Shown here: piece after piece, positions 37,201 to 50,400 of the stretch
Layout: each line of letters starts with the position of its first letter
Position numbering within the stretch: the stretch's first letter is position 1
Assembly (NCBI RefSeq): GCF_964340395.1
Contig: NC_135555.1
Span: 1,717,001 to 1,781,000 of the forward strand
Direction: 5' to 3'
DNA length: 64,000 nt
Origin: Glandiceps talaboti
Taxonomy: Eukaryota > Hemichordata > Enteropneusta > Spengelidae
Position numbers and translations under genes: made by a program
The notes under the pieces: generated by a model
What the model was told of the DNA's origin: nothing
The model's input: the letters and a program-made list of their open reading frames with translations, nothing else
The model's database searches: none

Positions 37201-40200
37201 TTGCAATACAATTTGGAAAGCTTCTCTTGCTTAATTTAAGATCATATACACATATAGGAATCACAAACTGTACCGATACAACAGTATCTTGTATCACGCC
37301 TCAGTACACTTTGCCCATATAAGGTAATTGCTAATATCAATCTGCTCTGTGCTACAGCATTTAGCTTTTATCCAAGCAGAGATTAATTTTCATTATACCA
37401 TGCACACGCCAACATGAAATATGGAGTATATATCCTGGTTGTTCTATATCATGGCAACCTGTGTCTGCATCACTGGTTCTGTATTACTCAAACATTATTT
37501 TTTCAATTTTTCGTAAATTATACCAGAGGATATTATTCCACTATATCTTTCTTCATTTAGCCATAAATCATCATTACGAGGCCCCTTAACTCATTCGTAT
37601 TTTCCTTGGCTGAATGAAGCAAAATATTGGGAAATAATATCTAGATATTACATTCAACACTGTCACCATGAATTAGCAAATAATTTATTATTTATTTCAA
37701 ATGTATTACCGGTATAGCATAAAATCCTTTGTGTGATATCAATAGAATGGCTTATGATGACGCCCTCCTGAAGTAGAGCATTTCTGACATACACACTCAT
37801 ATCTGGGCCATAGAATTTAATATTGAGCATTTCTGACATACACACTCATATCTGGGCCATAGAATTTAATATTGAGCATTTCTGACATACACACTCATAT
37901 CTGGGCCATAGAATTTAATATTGAGCATTTCTGACATACACACTCATATCTGGGCCATAGAATTTAATATTGAGCATTTCTGACATACACACTCATATCT
38001 GGACCATAAAATTTAATATTGAGCATTTCTGACATACACACTCATATCTGGGCCATAGAATTTAATATTGAGCATTTCTGACATACACACTCATATCTGG
38101 GCCATAGAATTTAATATTGAGCATTTCTGACATACACACTCATATCTGGGCCATAGAATTTAATATTGAGCATTTCTGACATACACACTCATATCTGGGC
38201 CATAGAATTTAATATTGAGCATTTCTGACATACACACTCATATCTGGGCCATAGAATTTAATATTGAGCATTTCTGACATACACACTCATATCTGGGCCA
38301 TAGAATTTAATATTGAGCATTTCTGACATACACACTCATATCTGGACCATAAAATTTAATATTGATTGTTTTATTTTATTGTAGTTTTTGTACGCCATGG
38401 TAAAGATAACAAAGCTGAACTTGTCTTACTAGACCATGGACTTTATGAGGAACTTGATAAAAAGTAAGTCTTTCTACTTATCTAATTTGTAGTAATGATG
38501 TAAAAAAACAGTGTGTGTGTTTCCGACTTGTTTTGAAACTCAGTCAGCTACATCATAATGCCGTTATTCTGGGATGACATGATATTGCACAAATCAACCA
38601 GCCAGAAAGTCTTGCAGAGGAATTCTATCTCAAAATGATGTCATTTGGAAATGGATCAAATGGAATTTGAAAGCAAATTGAACATGCTGTCAAATTTCAT
38701 TTCATCTATCTTCAAACGACATCATTTTGAGATAGAATTCCTCAATCATACAGTATTTATAAGTAAGTCTAGATTTGTAAGCTTTATTTGTTTGATGAAA
38801 AGCCATTACTTCTCACTTTAAAACCACTGCGATTTTCTTCTCAACTTGACATAGTCCTCTAAGTGATATAAAACATGACAGTTGTGAAGGGTCCATCAGT
38901 GCTAATGAGCTTCATGTTGCTATCAATACGTTCCCTCTAGTAAATCTCCTGATCAAGGTATATGGCATTCACATTGAAGTATACCACGATTTTAAACACA
39001 TCTACAGTTGTATCAATCACAAATAGATAGAACTGGTACATATCTCAATACGCCGTATTCCGGTTATCGAAAAAGCCCCGAAAAGATAAAAGATATGATT
39101 GTTTGGCCACTAGGGGCGCTGTTTTAGAACCGGAAGTGAGGGCCAGAATTGTAGAGCATTGTTGCAAAGCATAGAGTCTATAGGCATCGTAACCACTGAC
39201 TAAAGATTGTCTGTCATTCCCCGTAACTTTACGCTATAATATTGCATTATCGCCCATCAAATAACGAAATAGCAAATTAACCTCTCGTTCTCCTAATATT
39301 TCGCGTAAGTTTTAGCTCTGCAATTCGAACGTGAGGAAAACCCAAAAGTAGCAACATTTTGAAACGGGTAGTACACTGACATCTCACTCACGTTTTCAGT
39401 GTGACCTCGTCCATTTGCGTTACCGTTGGAGAAATTGTAGTGATTGCTTCCAGTCAAACATCGGAACGGAAAAAGGTACAAAAACAGAGGAAAGAACCTT
39501 CAAAATCACAATATACGCTACAGTTATTGCAGCTTGTATAAAACCAATCTGATTAAAATCCGATGTAGATGTCGGCTAATCGTTCATTGCTATTTTACTT
39601 TCGTTATTGTGCCTGAATTGACCTGCGTGGTACATGTTTGATCGCCTCCTCTACCGATCAGGACAAAAACGTAAACATGTACCACGAAGGTCAATTCAGG
39701 CAAAATAACGAAGGTAAAATAGCAATGAACGATTAGCCGACATCTACATCGGATTTTAATCAGATCGGTATAAGACACGGTATGATGAGTGAACCACGTA
39801 AACGTTACATGGAAGGCCCATTCATTGAAGGGGTGGGCGGTGTGCTACATCAATCACAATAACAATATTTATGATTCGTTGCCGACTTCAATGGGGTTTT
39901 TTATACACTGATGGTCCTGAATGAAGAATAGCAAGCTAACCAAAGTGTGATATTAAAGTTGAGTATATCAATACACATATGTTTATGCCAACTTATAACC
40001 AGTACATGAAATGGTTTTTTCCGGACAAAGTTTTATGATTTCACCCGTGGTGCTACACCACTGTACTAATAAACAAGAAAGGCCTACGTATGCGGCGACA
40101 TCAGTTACAATATAAACATGTGGCTTGGTAATTGTCGACCGAACTCTCAATATTGCAATGACTGTAGCTGGAAGCTGTTCAATCTGATTAAAATCCGATG

Positions 40201-43200
40201 TAGATGTCGGCTAATCGTTCATTGCTATTTTACCTTCGTTATTTTGCCTGATATTATTTTTCTTGGTACATGTTTACATTTTTTAGCCTGATCGTAGAGG
40301 AGGCGATCAGGCAGGCTAAAAAATGTAAACATGTACCAAGAAGGTCAATTCAGGCAAAATAACGAAGGTAAAATAGCAATGAACGATCAGCCAACATCTA
40401 CATCGGATTTTAATCAGATTGGAAGCTGTTGTCAGATTTGTAATTTTCTAATCGTTCTTTTGTCCAGCAACAGACACCAGTAAGGTAAAGAAATATGTTT
40501 ATCATGTCTACATCAGGTATATTTCGAAGGTCCTCCGTCCAACTTTCAATGTTTCCGCTGTCGATTAGTTCTATCTTTTGATGCTTGACATCCACTATTC
40601 GTCTCCTCTTCCGTTCTCTCAGAAAATTATCATTTTCTAGTGTTTCAAGACCAAGTTGACAGCATTTCTGGCGATATCTAGTAGATTTAGAAGTAGTAAT
40701 TTTCCACTCTTTTATGAATGCACGGAGTTCTTTTACGCCCATTTTGTTGACAGCTTCATACATCGCCATACTATTAGATGTCATGACGAAAATTCTGGCC
40801 CTCACTTTGTCAGATATGGTGCGCCCTCTCGCGATACTTTCCTGCGAAACAACCGGAAGTTCGATAACCGGAATACGCCGTATTATTGTTGATTTGTGAG
40901 ATATACAAATGGTAGGGTTTGATGCATGCAATTTCCTTCCATACCTTTGTAGAAGTCCAATAAAACTCAATCTCTTCATTCAATATGTTCTGTCGGTCAG
41001 TTATAACAGAACTGTCCACCCTCATTAATTTAATAATGCTAACGATAATTCCTATGGACAGGATTTAAAAAGTGAATGGTGGGGTGAATAGGGTGCTCAC
41101 CAATAAACATCGATTCAGCAAGCATTAGCACAAGTTAAGAGACTGGCAGTTCTTTCAGAACACTAAGATTCAAGCTCATCTTTCTTTTTTTAAGCAATTG
41201 CTGTTAAATTCCACAACATTTCTGAAATGTGAATCGAAAATTTAATACAGAAAAAACCCACTAAACCTCATTAGTAAGGAGAGATGAATTACATTCCCAT
41301 GCCTTGGGTAATGTTATTTATTTAAAACTGACATCAACCAAATATTTTAAAGTAAAGCTTAAATAATAACATACCACATTAACTAAACCCTTATAAGAAA
41401 TCAAATAGCACAAGAACAAAAGCAAGAAGGAAAGGACAAAATAGCTTATTGTTTCCTATATAGCTATGATTAATAGTGTAGGTGAAAAAAAATCCAAAAA
41501 ACCCCAGAAAATCAAAGAAGACAGCAGACATGCGTAACACATGCGTAACTTGTTACTTTAAGCAAAATGATCAAAAATATGTAGGAGTTCCACACCATGA
41601 CTTAATGTATTTTTATCATTCTGTAGGGACAGAGTATCCCTTTGTAATTTTAATGTATTCTTATCATTCTGTAGGAGTATCCCTTTGTAATTTTAATGTA
41701 TTCGTATCATTCTGTAGGGACAGAGTATCCCTTTGTAGTTTATTTTATTTTCATCATTCTGTAGGGACAGAGTATCCCTTTGTAGTTTATTTTATTTTCA
41801 TCATTCTGTAGGGACAGAGTATCCCTTTGTAATTTTAATGTATTTTTATCATTCTGTAGGGACAGAGTATCCCTTTGTAATTTTAATGTATTTTTATCAT
41901 TCTGTAGGGACAGAGTATCCCTTTGTAATTTTAATGTATTTTTATCATTCTGTAGGGACAGAGTATCCCTTTGTAATTTTAATGTATTTTTATCATTCTG
42001 TAGGGACAGAGTATCCCTTTGTAATTTTAATGTATTCTTATCATTCTGTAGGGACAGAGTATCCCTTTGTAATTTTAATGTATTTTTATCATTCTGTAGG
42101 GACAGAGTATCCCTTTGTAATTTTAATGTATTTTTATCATTCTGTAGGGACAGAGTATCCCTTTGTAATTTTTGGAGAGCTATCGTCCTGAAAGAAGAAG
42201 CCAATATGAAGAAATTTGCAACAGCTTTAGGAGTAGAAGGTTATGTACAATTCTAATCCACAATTTCTTTTTCTTGGATCGAGAGAGTACTTGTAGAAGT
42301 ATATTCCAAGAATTCTTGTCTCATTAAATTTCTGTTGCATGAAATTGAGTTCCAGGAAGTGATTCCTCCTGTATTATCTATTTTAACTAAAAGTAGTATA
42401 GAGAGAACTCTGTTTATCATAGGCTAGACCCAAATGTTTGAATTCCATGGTGTTGGTGATGAATTTATGAGGAGGCTAAGATAGACATAAAACTAAAACC
42501 ATTGTTGTTCAATGTGGTAGATTTACATAAGTTGGTGATAGCGGTTGTGCAAATCTAATCACCCTGTGATCAAGATACTGTAAACATTGGAAGTCCCAAA
42601 ACAGTTCACTGCAAGTTTATGTAACTAGCTTTCAGAGAACTGCCCTACTGAGACTATAATTAAACCAAAGTCCATCCATTCAATAGCTTATCACAGTTGT
42701 ATCAATGTGCTGTGACAATACGTTTAGTTTGTGTCTCTAATAGAAAACTGAAGCCTTGATTACCAGCATAATACTAGTTCAGCCATATGATAACAGCCAT
42801 TTAGTCTGGTAACTATACATGTGGTCATTTTGTACGATATCTCTCCCCACTGTAGTCAGATGGCTTTCTTTAGCACAACATTCTGCTCTTCCACCAACAG
42901 CATTAGTTAATGCTACTAGAATGTTGAGATAAATATGATGACGTGATTACATTCTCATGTGACTTACTTTAAGATTTGAGGTTGAGTTTGTAGTACACTG
43001 GAGGAAGTAACCAATTACAACATGGCGTGTCTTGTGAATGATTGCACTGTGTGTCAAAGTCAATGAGTTCTCATTGATGGAGACTCTGATTTTAGGGTTC
43101 CTACTGTAAAATGTAAATTCATTACATTTTTCTTACTATGTTATATGTGTACAGCTACACACAAGTTTACTAAAAGGTGATTCATTATATGATTGTGTAT

Positions 43201-44396
43201 ATCATTAAATCTAACAAAACAGTTACAAACCAGTTGTAAACTGCATGCCTTCCTTCTTTACCAAAACCTAATCTGTTTTGGCCATTTTTGTTTGTTTTGT
43301 TTTTGAGAAAATAATGACAGAACGGCAGGCAGACAGACGTGTGCACACACAGAGATAGACATGACCATACTATAACTTTTCCTTATGGAAGGTAAAAAAT
43401 GGTCCAACTGCAGCTTGTTGAAACGGCAATATTTTTTTTTTTTCTTTAGATTACTTTACCTTTGCAGAAATGCTCATGCAGAGGCCATTGAATTTGAAGG
43501 CAAGACGTGGCATGCATATCAGAACAAAACTCAGTAAAGAACAAATGAAGTACATGCAGAAAATGGCTCAGCAGCACTTTGATCAAATTATGAAAATTTT
43601 GAAAGAATTACCAAGGCCAATGATATTGGTATTTAGGTAAGAGTATAGTATTCACTAACTTGTATTATAGCAGTGTTTCAAGTTATTTCTGTACTGTACC
43701 ATTTTTATGCATGTTAAAGCCATGTTAGAGGCGATTGGTTCAGTTAAGCCAAGACAAGACATTTCATTGTTAGTGAATGGTCAAACCAGATATTTAATGT
43801 ATGATTCAGGTAGAACATATGGGTAACTAGTATGCAGTAGGTTATTTGTATCATCTCAGACCACTAAACTAGTCATCTGAGATATCATGTAGACCATTGT
43901 ATATTTGTATGACACAGATTTGTGAATGAAACATGTAGGCCTATGTACATGTTCACTGCCTTGGGTATCGTGGATTGACGTGACAGTCTGTAAAGGAAGT
44001 GATAGCCTTGTGAGGAATAAAGTGCTTGCAGCATGGTGTTTCTCATAGATTGACGTGCCAGTCTGTAAAGGAAGTGATAGCCTTGTGAGGAATAAAGTGC
44101 TTGCAGCATGGCGTTTCTCATGGATTGACGTGACAGTCTGTAAAGGAGGTGACAGCCTTGAGAGGAATTAACTTGTAGTATATGGTGTGGATAGAAAGTT
44201 TGTATACTTTCTCATTCATGTGTTACAGATCGAATGACAAGAAATCATGATCAAGTCCTGTAGAAAATTGAATGATTGTTCTTTCAACATGTTCAGGAAT
44301 GATCAATACATGACTGTTTTTTAGCACAACTGAACTGATAAGATTCAGAAGTGCCATAGCCATCATGTGGTGTCTGTCCGTCTATCTATCTGTCTA

Positions 44397-44449
<53 letters not shown>

Positions 44450-47400
44450 GTCTGTATGTCTGTATGTATGTATGTATGTATGTCTGTCTGTATGTATGTA
44501 TGTATGTATGTATGTATGTATGTATGTCTGTATGTCTGTATGTCTGTATGTATGTATGTATGTATGTATGTATGTATGTATGTATGTATGTATGTATGTA
44601 TGTATGTACAGAAATGTATGTATGTATGTATGTATGTATGTATGTATGTATGTATGTCTGTATGTATGTATGTATGTATGTATGTATGTATGTATGTATG
44701 TATGTATGTATGTATGTATGTATGTATGTATGTATGTATGTATGTATGTATGTATGTATGTATGTATGTATGTATGTATGTATGTATGTATGTCTGTCTG
44801 TCTGTGTGTGGGCGACTTAAACTCAATTGCCCTGGTATGCCCACATTACTTGTGGTGTCTAGTTGGGAAATTGTTCAAAGCAAAAAGATTGCATTACAGG
44901 TGTGTGATTTGGGTCCAAAAAATGTCATTTTTGGTCAAAAAAAACGTAAACTCAAGAAGTACTAGGTGTACTGATCTGAAATATGGTGGAACATTCTTAG
45001 GTGTGTTAAGATTAAGAAATGTTCATGACATGATCCCATCAGTGGTATGCAAATTAGGAATACCAATTTGTCGTTTTGGTCAAAATCTGTAATTCCAAAA
45101 ATACTTGGAATTTCACAGGGCTATTTCTGGGTATGGACAGATGATATTAATTACATGATGATTCCATTAGCGATATGCAAATTAGGGCTAAAAATACATG
45201 GTGAAATATCTTTTAATAGGCAGATAGGAATCTACAGAAATTATTGTGTTTAATCTCATTAAACTTTGTATGGGGTACTTACTGCAATTAATCTCTCCTT
45301 GAGGTTGCTTGGAAACATTCTCTAACAAAGTTTAACACAAACTGAACCATAGATTGGTTCAAGGTAAAATGTCTGTGTGTCTGTCTGTTTGTCTGTGTGT
45401 CTGTCTGTCTGTCTCTGTCTTGTAGATGATGCAAGTGATTTTGGTATTGAACTATACCTCTCAAACTACTGGGGATGAAATTTGGTAATGATTCTAAAAG
45501 TGTTAGTCTGCATATTGTGAGTGTGGCATATTTATGTAATTGGTCCTAGCAACTATGACTATGCCCTTAGCAGCAGTCAAATGATTGGGTTTTTAGCACA
45601 ACTGAACTGGTTCAGTAGTGCTATTCGCATGGAAAAGTGTCTGTCTGTGTGGATGTGTGTGGATGTGTGTGTGTAAACAACTAAAGTCAAAAACTACTGG
45701 ACCAATTGCCATGATATGTGGTGTGTGTATTACCTTGGGTGTCTAGTTGGGAAATTGTTCAAATCAAATGATCGCATCACAGATGTGTGATTTGGGTCAA
45801 AAAAATGTGATTTTTGGTTAAAAAACTTATTAACTCAAAATCAACTTGGCAGGTTAGCCTGAAATTTGTTGGGAACATTCTTGTGGGTGTGTAGATTAAG
45901 AATTGTTTATGACATGGTGATTCTGTCAGTAATATGCAAATTAGGTCTAAAAATGTGACTTGTGGCAAAAGTCTATAATTCCAAACTGAGCAGATGGGGC
46001 TGAGATTTGGTGGGAATGTTGTTAGGGATGCTTAGATTAAGAAGTATTCTTTACATGATGATCCCATCAGTAATACTAGTATGCAAATTAGGGCTAAAAA
46101 TGTATTTTTTGGTCAAAAATCTATAATTCCAAAACTACTGAGCAAATTCGGCTGAAAGTTGGTAGTAGAATCCTTAGGGAAGTTTAGTTTAAGAACTGAA
46201 TGTGAATTCTCAACATTATGATCCCATCGTTGCTATGCAAATGAGGTATTTTAGACATTTTGGTCTTGAAAACTACTCAATGAATGGGCCTGAAACTTAG
46301 TGGGGATGTTTCTGGAGGTGTTATTCTGCAGTTACTGTTCAAAACATTTTGACACAACTGGCCCTAACAACTATGGCCACACCCTTAGCAACAGTGAAAT
46401 GATGATGCATATTACAAAGATAACACCAGGGATTGGTAGGTAAGTGACTAAAGATTCAAATGTATGCAAGTATGCCTAGCAACATGCCCATGTCCATAGC
46501 AATAGCCAAATGATGGTTTATATTGCAAAGATGAAAATTTGGAAGGGTAGCCAAGTGAATAAACATTCAAAAGATTTATGCAAGCATGCCTAGCAATAAG
46601 GCCACGCCCATAGCAACAGCCAGACGATGGTGCATATCATAAAAATAACAGCAACAAGCCCACACAATCACAAACAGTTGTGCTACAACACCATTGGCAC
46701 TTTTATTTCATCTGTGCTCAGATTAATCTTTAATGTACATATTTCTTTAGAATGAAAGTCTACAATATTGGGATGTGTGTCTGGAGGGTGTGTATCTTGG
46801 TGAATGGCTAGAGTTGTGAAGTGTATCAAAAGAGCTGAACTTATCGAAAAGCTCAAATGTTATTTGCACAAATTGCATCGCAAAAGTGCCAGAATTTTGC
46901 ATGCATGACCTTTAAGACTAACTTTGCTCACGTCACAGTTTTGTTGTATATTTTATCTTGCACTGTGGAGAATATTAACATCATGAAAGAAAACAACACC
47001 CTCATATATTAGCAACTAATTCTATCGAACAGTCTGTAAGAAAAAATATTGCAAATGTGTTTCATTGATAGCACTGCTATTGTATTATTATCTTGACAGA
47101 GTCAGGTGACTGTCGGTGAACAATTCATTATCCTAGCGCCTTCCAATTATTGTCATGTGATTGTATTCCAGACAATACAGTTTTCAAAATAGAGACCTGT
47201 ACCTTGGATTAAAGCAGAGAGTGGATAACTTGATATATAGGTATCCAAATGTATGGTACCCTAGAACCTACATTGCTGGATGAATTTGACTGAGTTTTCT
47301 CATATACCCTACTCAGATAGATGTATGTTTTCTAATACACATAACCGCAGACAAGTGTCTGTGACATAACCCAACATCAACAAGGTAGATTCTAAGTATT

Positions 47401-50400
47401 AAATTAGATTAAAACCAGTGTAATGTCTGGTCATAAGTTAGGTGTAATTTTCTGTTATTAAATGAGTTTTTTTTTGTTCATTTTCAGGAATATAAATACA
47501 ATTCGTTCCATAAACCGAGACTTGGGAATGCCTGTAGATAGATATACATTGATGGCACGATGGTAAGGATTTACAGTGTATGCAGCATCTAAATTGATGC
47601 CATGATTATAAATTTCCTTTCACACAAAAAACACGCCCTCCTTTTCAGTCAATGACAAAAGCAAACACATTTGCAACATACATGTAGAAAAGAATAAGAC
47701 CATTTAGAACGTATATGGGTTATAATGGTGTAAACTCTATTCATTGCTGAGAAAAAATGATGTGAAAATGATCATTATTATTTATTGTTTGAATCAGGCT
47801 GGAGAGTTTTATAAACAAACAAACAAACAAACATAAAAAGTAATGACAAAAATCTATAGAGAATATTTCTCCAATGCCTGCACTGGAGAGAATCACAGTA
47901 CATACATGACTAAACACACTGTAAATAAACATTACTAGTGTCTGCCATTCTCTTAACAAAGTTGTAGACACTTTTACGGACAAGTTCACCAAAAGACAAA
48001 ACTGTAGAAGAAACAAACCTAGAACTTATACTTCACTACTTGGACAGATTAACAAATCATGTATAACAATTATTATATGCAACTCAAACTTTGTTGTATG
48101 TTTTCAATTTAAAATTAGACAACAGATAACAACAACACAAAATAGTACAAAAAACCAAAAAGACTTAAATAACCTAACCTTAATTTGACTAGACAAAAAC
48201 CACAATATTCCTGCACAGAAAGTTACCACATATGTAGAATAAACACATTTATCTCGTAATATCAAGTATCATCCATGAAGCTACTAAGAACAAATACACC
48301 CAGATATTTTGTAAGAATCAACAAACGACAAAAGCTTATTAATATTCAAAGAAATAGCAAGGGTGTTCAAAAGCCTGACATGTTTGGGCATGATAACCAT
48401 ACAAACTGTTTTTCTTTCTGATAATAGGTAATATCGATGCAATAAATCTCACAAACATGAATAAGATTTTGTACACCCTTGCTAGAACGGCTGAAAACAA
48501 TTAAATCATCAGCACATGAAATGTGATTTAAAAGTCTACTATTAAGCAGACACCCAGCTCTACAAGAAGACAGACGGTGGCTAAAACATTAAAAAATCAT
48601 GGAGATAAAACCCAACCCCTCCTTGGTGAACGCCATTAAGAATAGTGAAGGTGGAAAATATGTCATCCTTGAACTCGTATTTGCATCACCCCAGGGTCCT
48701 GAAACATTTGAATTCTCATTACTGAATGAAGATGTTAACCCCCCTAGGCTGACTAATTTTACCCATGCAGTGAGCAATCATAGGGATAATACATAATTGT
48801 GAAGGAAAGAAAAGTAAGGCAATTTGAAATCCATATTTTCTGAGGCATGCATATTAAATATAATATTTAGATATTGAGAAATGACCGTTTGTAAGATAGT
48901 TCGTTTTTAGTACAACTGAACTGAGATTCAGTAGTGCTTTAGGTATCACGAAATGTCTCTCTGTGTGTGTATGTATGTGTGTGTGTATGTATGTATGTAT
49001 GTATGTATGTATGTATGTATGTATGTATGTATGTATGTGTGTATGTGTGTATGTGTGTGTGTGTATGTATGTATGTATGTATGTATGTATGTATGTATGT
49101 ATGTATGTATGTATGTGTGTGTGTATGTGTGTGTGCATATTTGTGTGTGCATAAAAGTGTTACATGGTCAAAATTTAAACTCCAACCTACTGGGCAGATT
49201 TTTTTGAAAATTGATGGGAATGTTTATAGATGTGTCCAGATGAAGAATTATTGAAGACACTATGACCTGATTGTTGATATGCAAACAAAGCCTAAAAATG
49301 GGATTTCTTGTCAAAAAGCTAAAACTTCAAAACTACTAACCTGGCTAATTTTCTGAAATGATGTTTCTGGGGGTATATAGATAGAGAGTTGTTGATGAAA
49401 TGATTATACAATTATTAAAAGGCATATTATTTCTGAGTTTTGGTAAAAAAATGAAACATCAAAACTACATGTACTTGGCAGATCTACATATGAAAAGCAA
49501 TACCTTCTTTATAAAAAATAACAGCTCAGATTTCAGTATCAGTTGTGCACAAAGCCATTGGTTGCTACGGTTTCATGATGTCGTGATAGAGTAAATGCAT
49601 GTATGTCACCAGAGGCATTGCAAGGATTATAGCATTAATATCTAGCATGCCTTATTCATTGGTAATATGTACATGTAAACTCTTTCTTTGCAATATTCCT
49701 TCAGAGTTTGGATATAATCTCTAAATTCAGAGTTGATCAGGACAGACCTCTGTATGTCACCTTGAATTTCATTTTAGTTTAAGAAAAGTAGGAGAGATAA
49801 ATAAAGAAATCACACCCAGTTCCCTGTGCAGCACCTATGTATCCTAGTTTCAAAGTAGGAGAAAACTGGATAAACCCGCATCGTTTGGTAGGGGGCAAAC
49901 TGAGCATTACACCTTTTTACAGACAATATTGTTAAGTTTTTTATCAAAGCCAGGTGACACCAGGTGGGTGAGTACCCAGACTGCAGTGATAAGGGTCATG
50001 TGAGCTAACTACTCGGCCACCAACAAACCCATCTCTTCTATTTTCATTTGTGATTTTTAGTGCTATAGGTGGAACAGAGGAAAGTCTGCAGAAGAAAAGC
50101 TTTATTACCAAATCCAAGGCAAGATGGCAAAGATTTCTGTTTGACTTTACTCTTAGGTAAGATGAAATTTTTGTCATGTGTTATTATAGTGTTCAGACTT
50201 CATTCTATGTAATCCATCATTGTGATGGGTCTTTTCACATGTGATACTATGAACAAACTATAAACTATTTGACTTGAGTACAAATATAAAGCTATAATTA
50301 TCAAACAATACTTGGTGTAATGTTAAATGTCAATGCATGCCGTCACTGGAACTGAAATCGTATTTTGGCATTGTTAGAACACTTGATAGCATAATAACAG

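Larger units (their letters stand above)
39047..40884. mobile_element. 1.84-kb DNA transposon with inverted ends, nested in ADCK5 intron 10
   Basis: The ends are AATACGCCGTATTCCGGTTA on the left and TAACCGGAATACGCCGTATT on the right (inverted, near-identical over 25 nt). Inverted similarity continues in patches for about 100 nt, with AAGTGAGGGCCAGAATT at 39133 and its inverse near 40790. Flanks are compatible with a TA target duplication, but this is not certain. Two MITEs with their own target duplications sit inside it. It carries a broken minus-strand ORF. Confidence 0.75.

Noticed and set aside
44365-45092. Cys/Tyr/Val-rich proteins from tetranucleotide tracts (also 22689-23159, 48854-49254, 58723-59208)
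   Set aside because: Translations of TCTG, TATG, TTTG and CA microsatellites.
48589-48796. Small gene on either strand at 48.6-48.8 kb
   Set aside because: The best reading is a broken reverse transcriptase in other frames of the minus strand.
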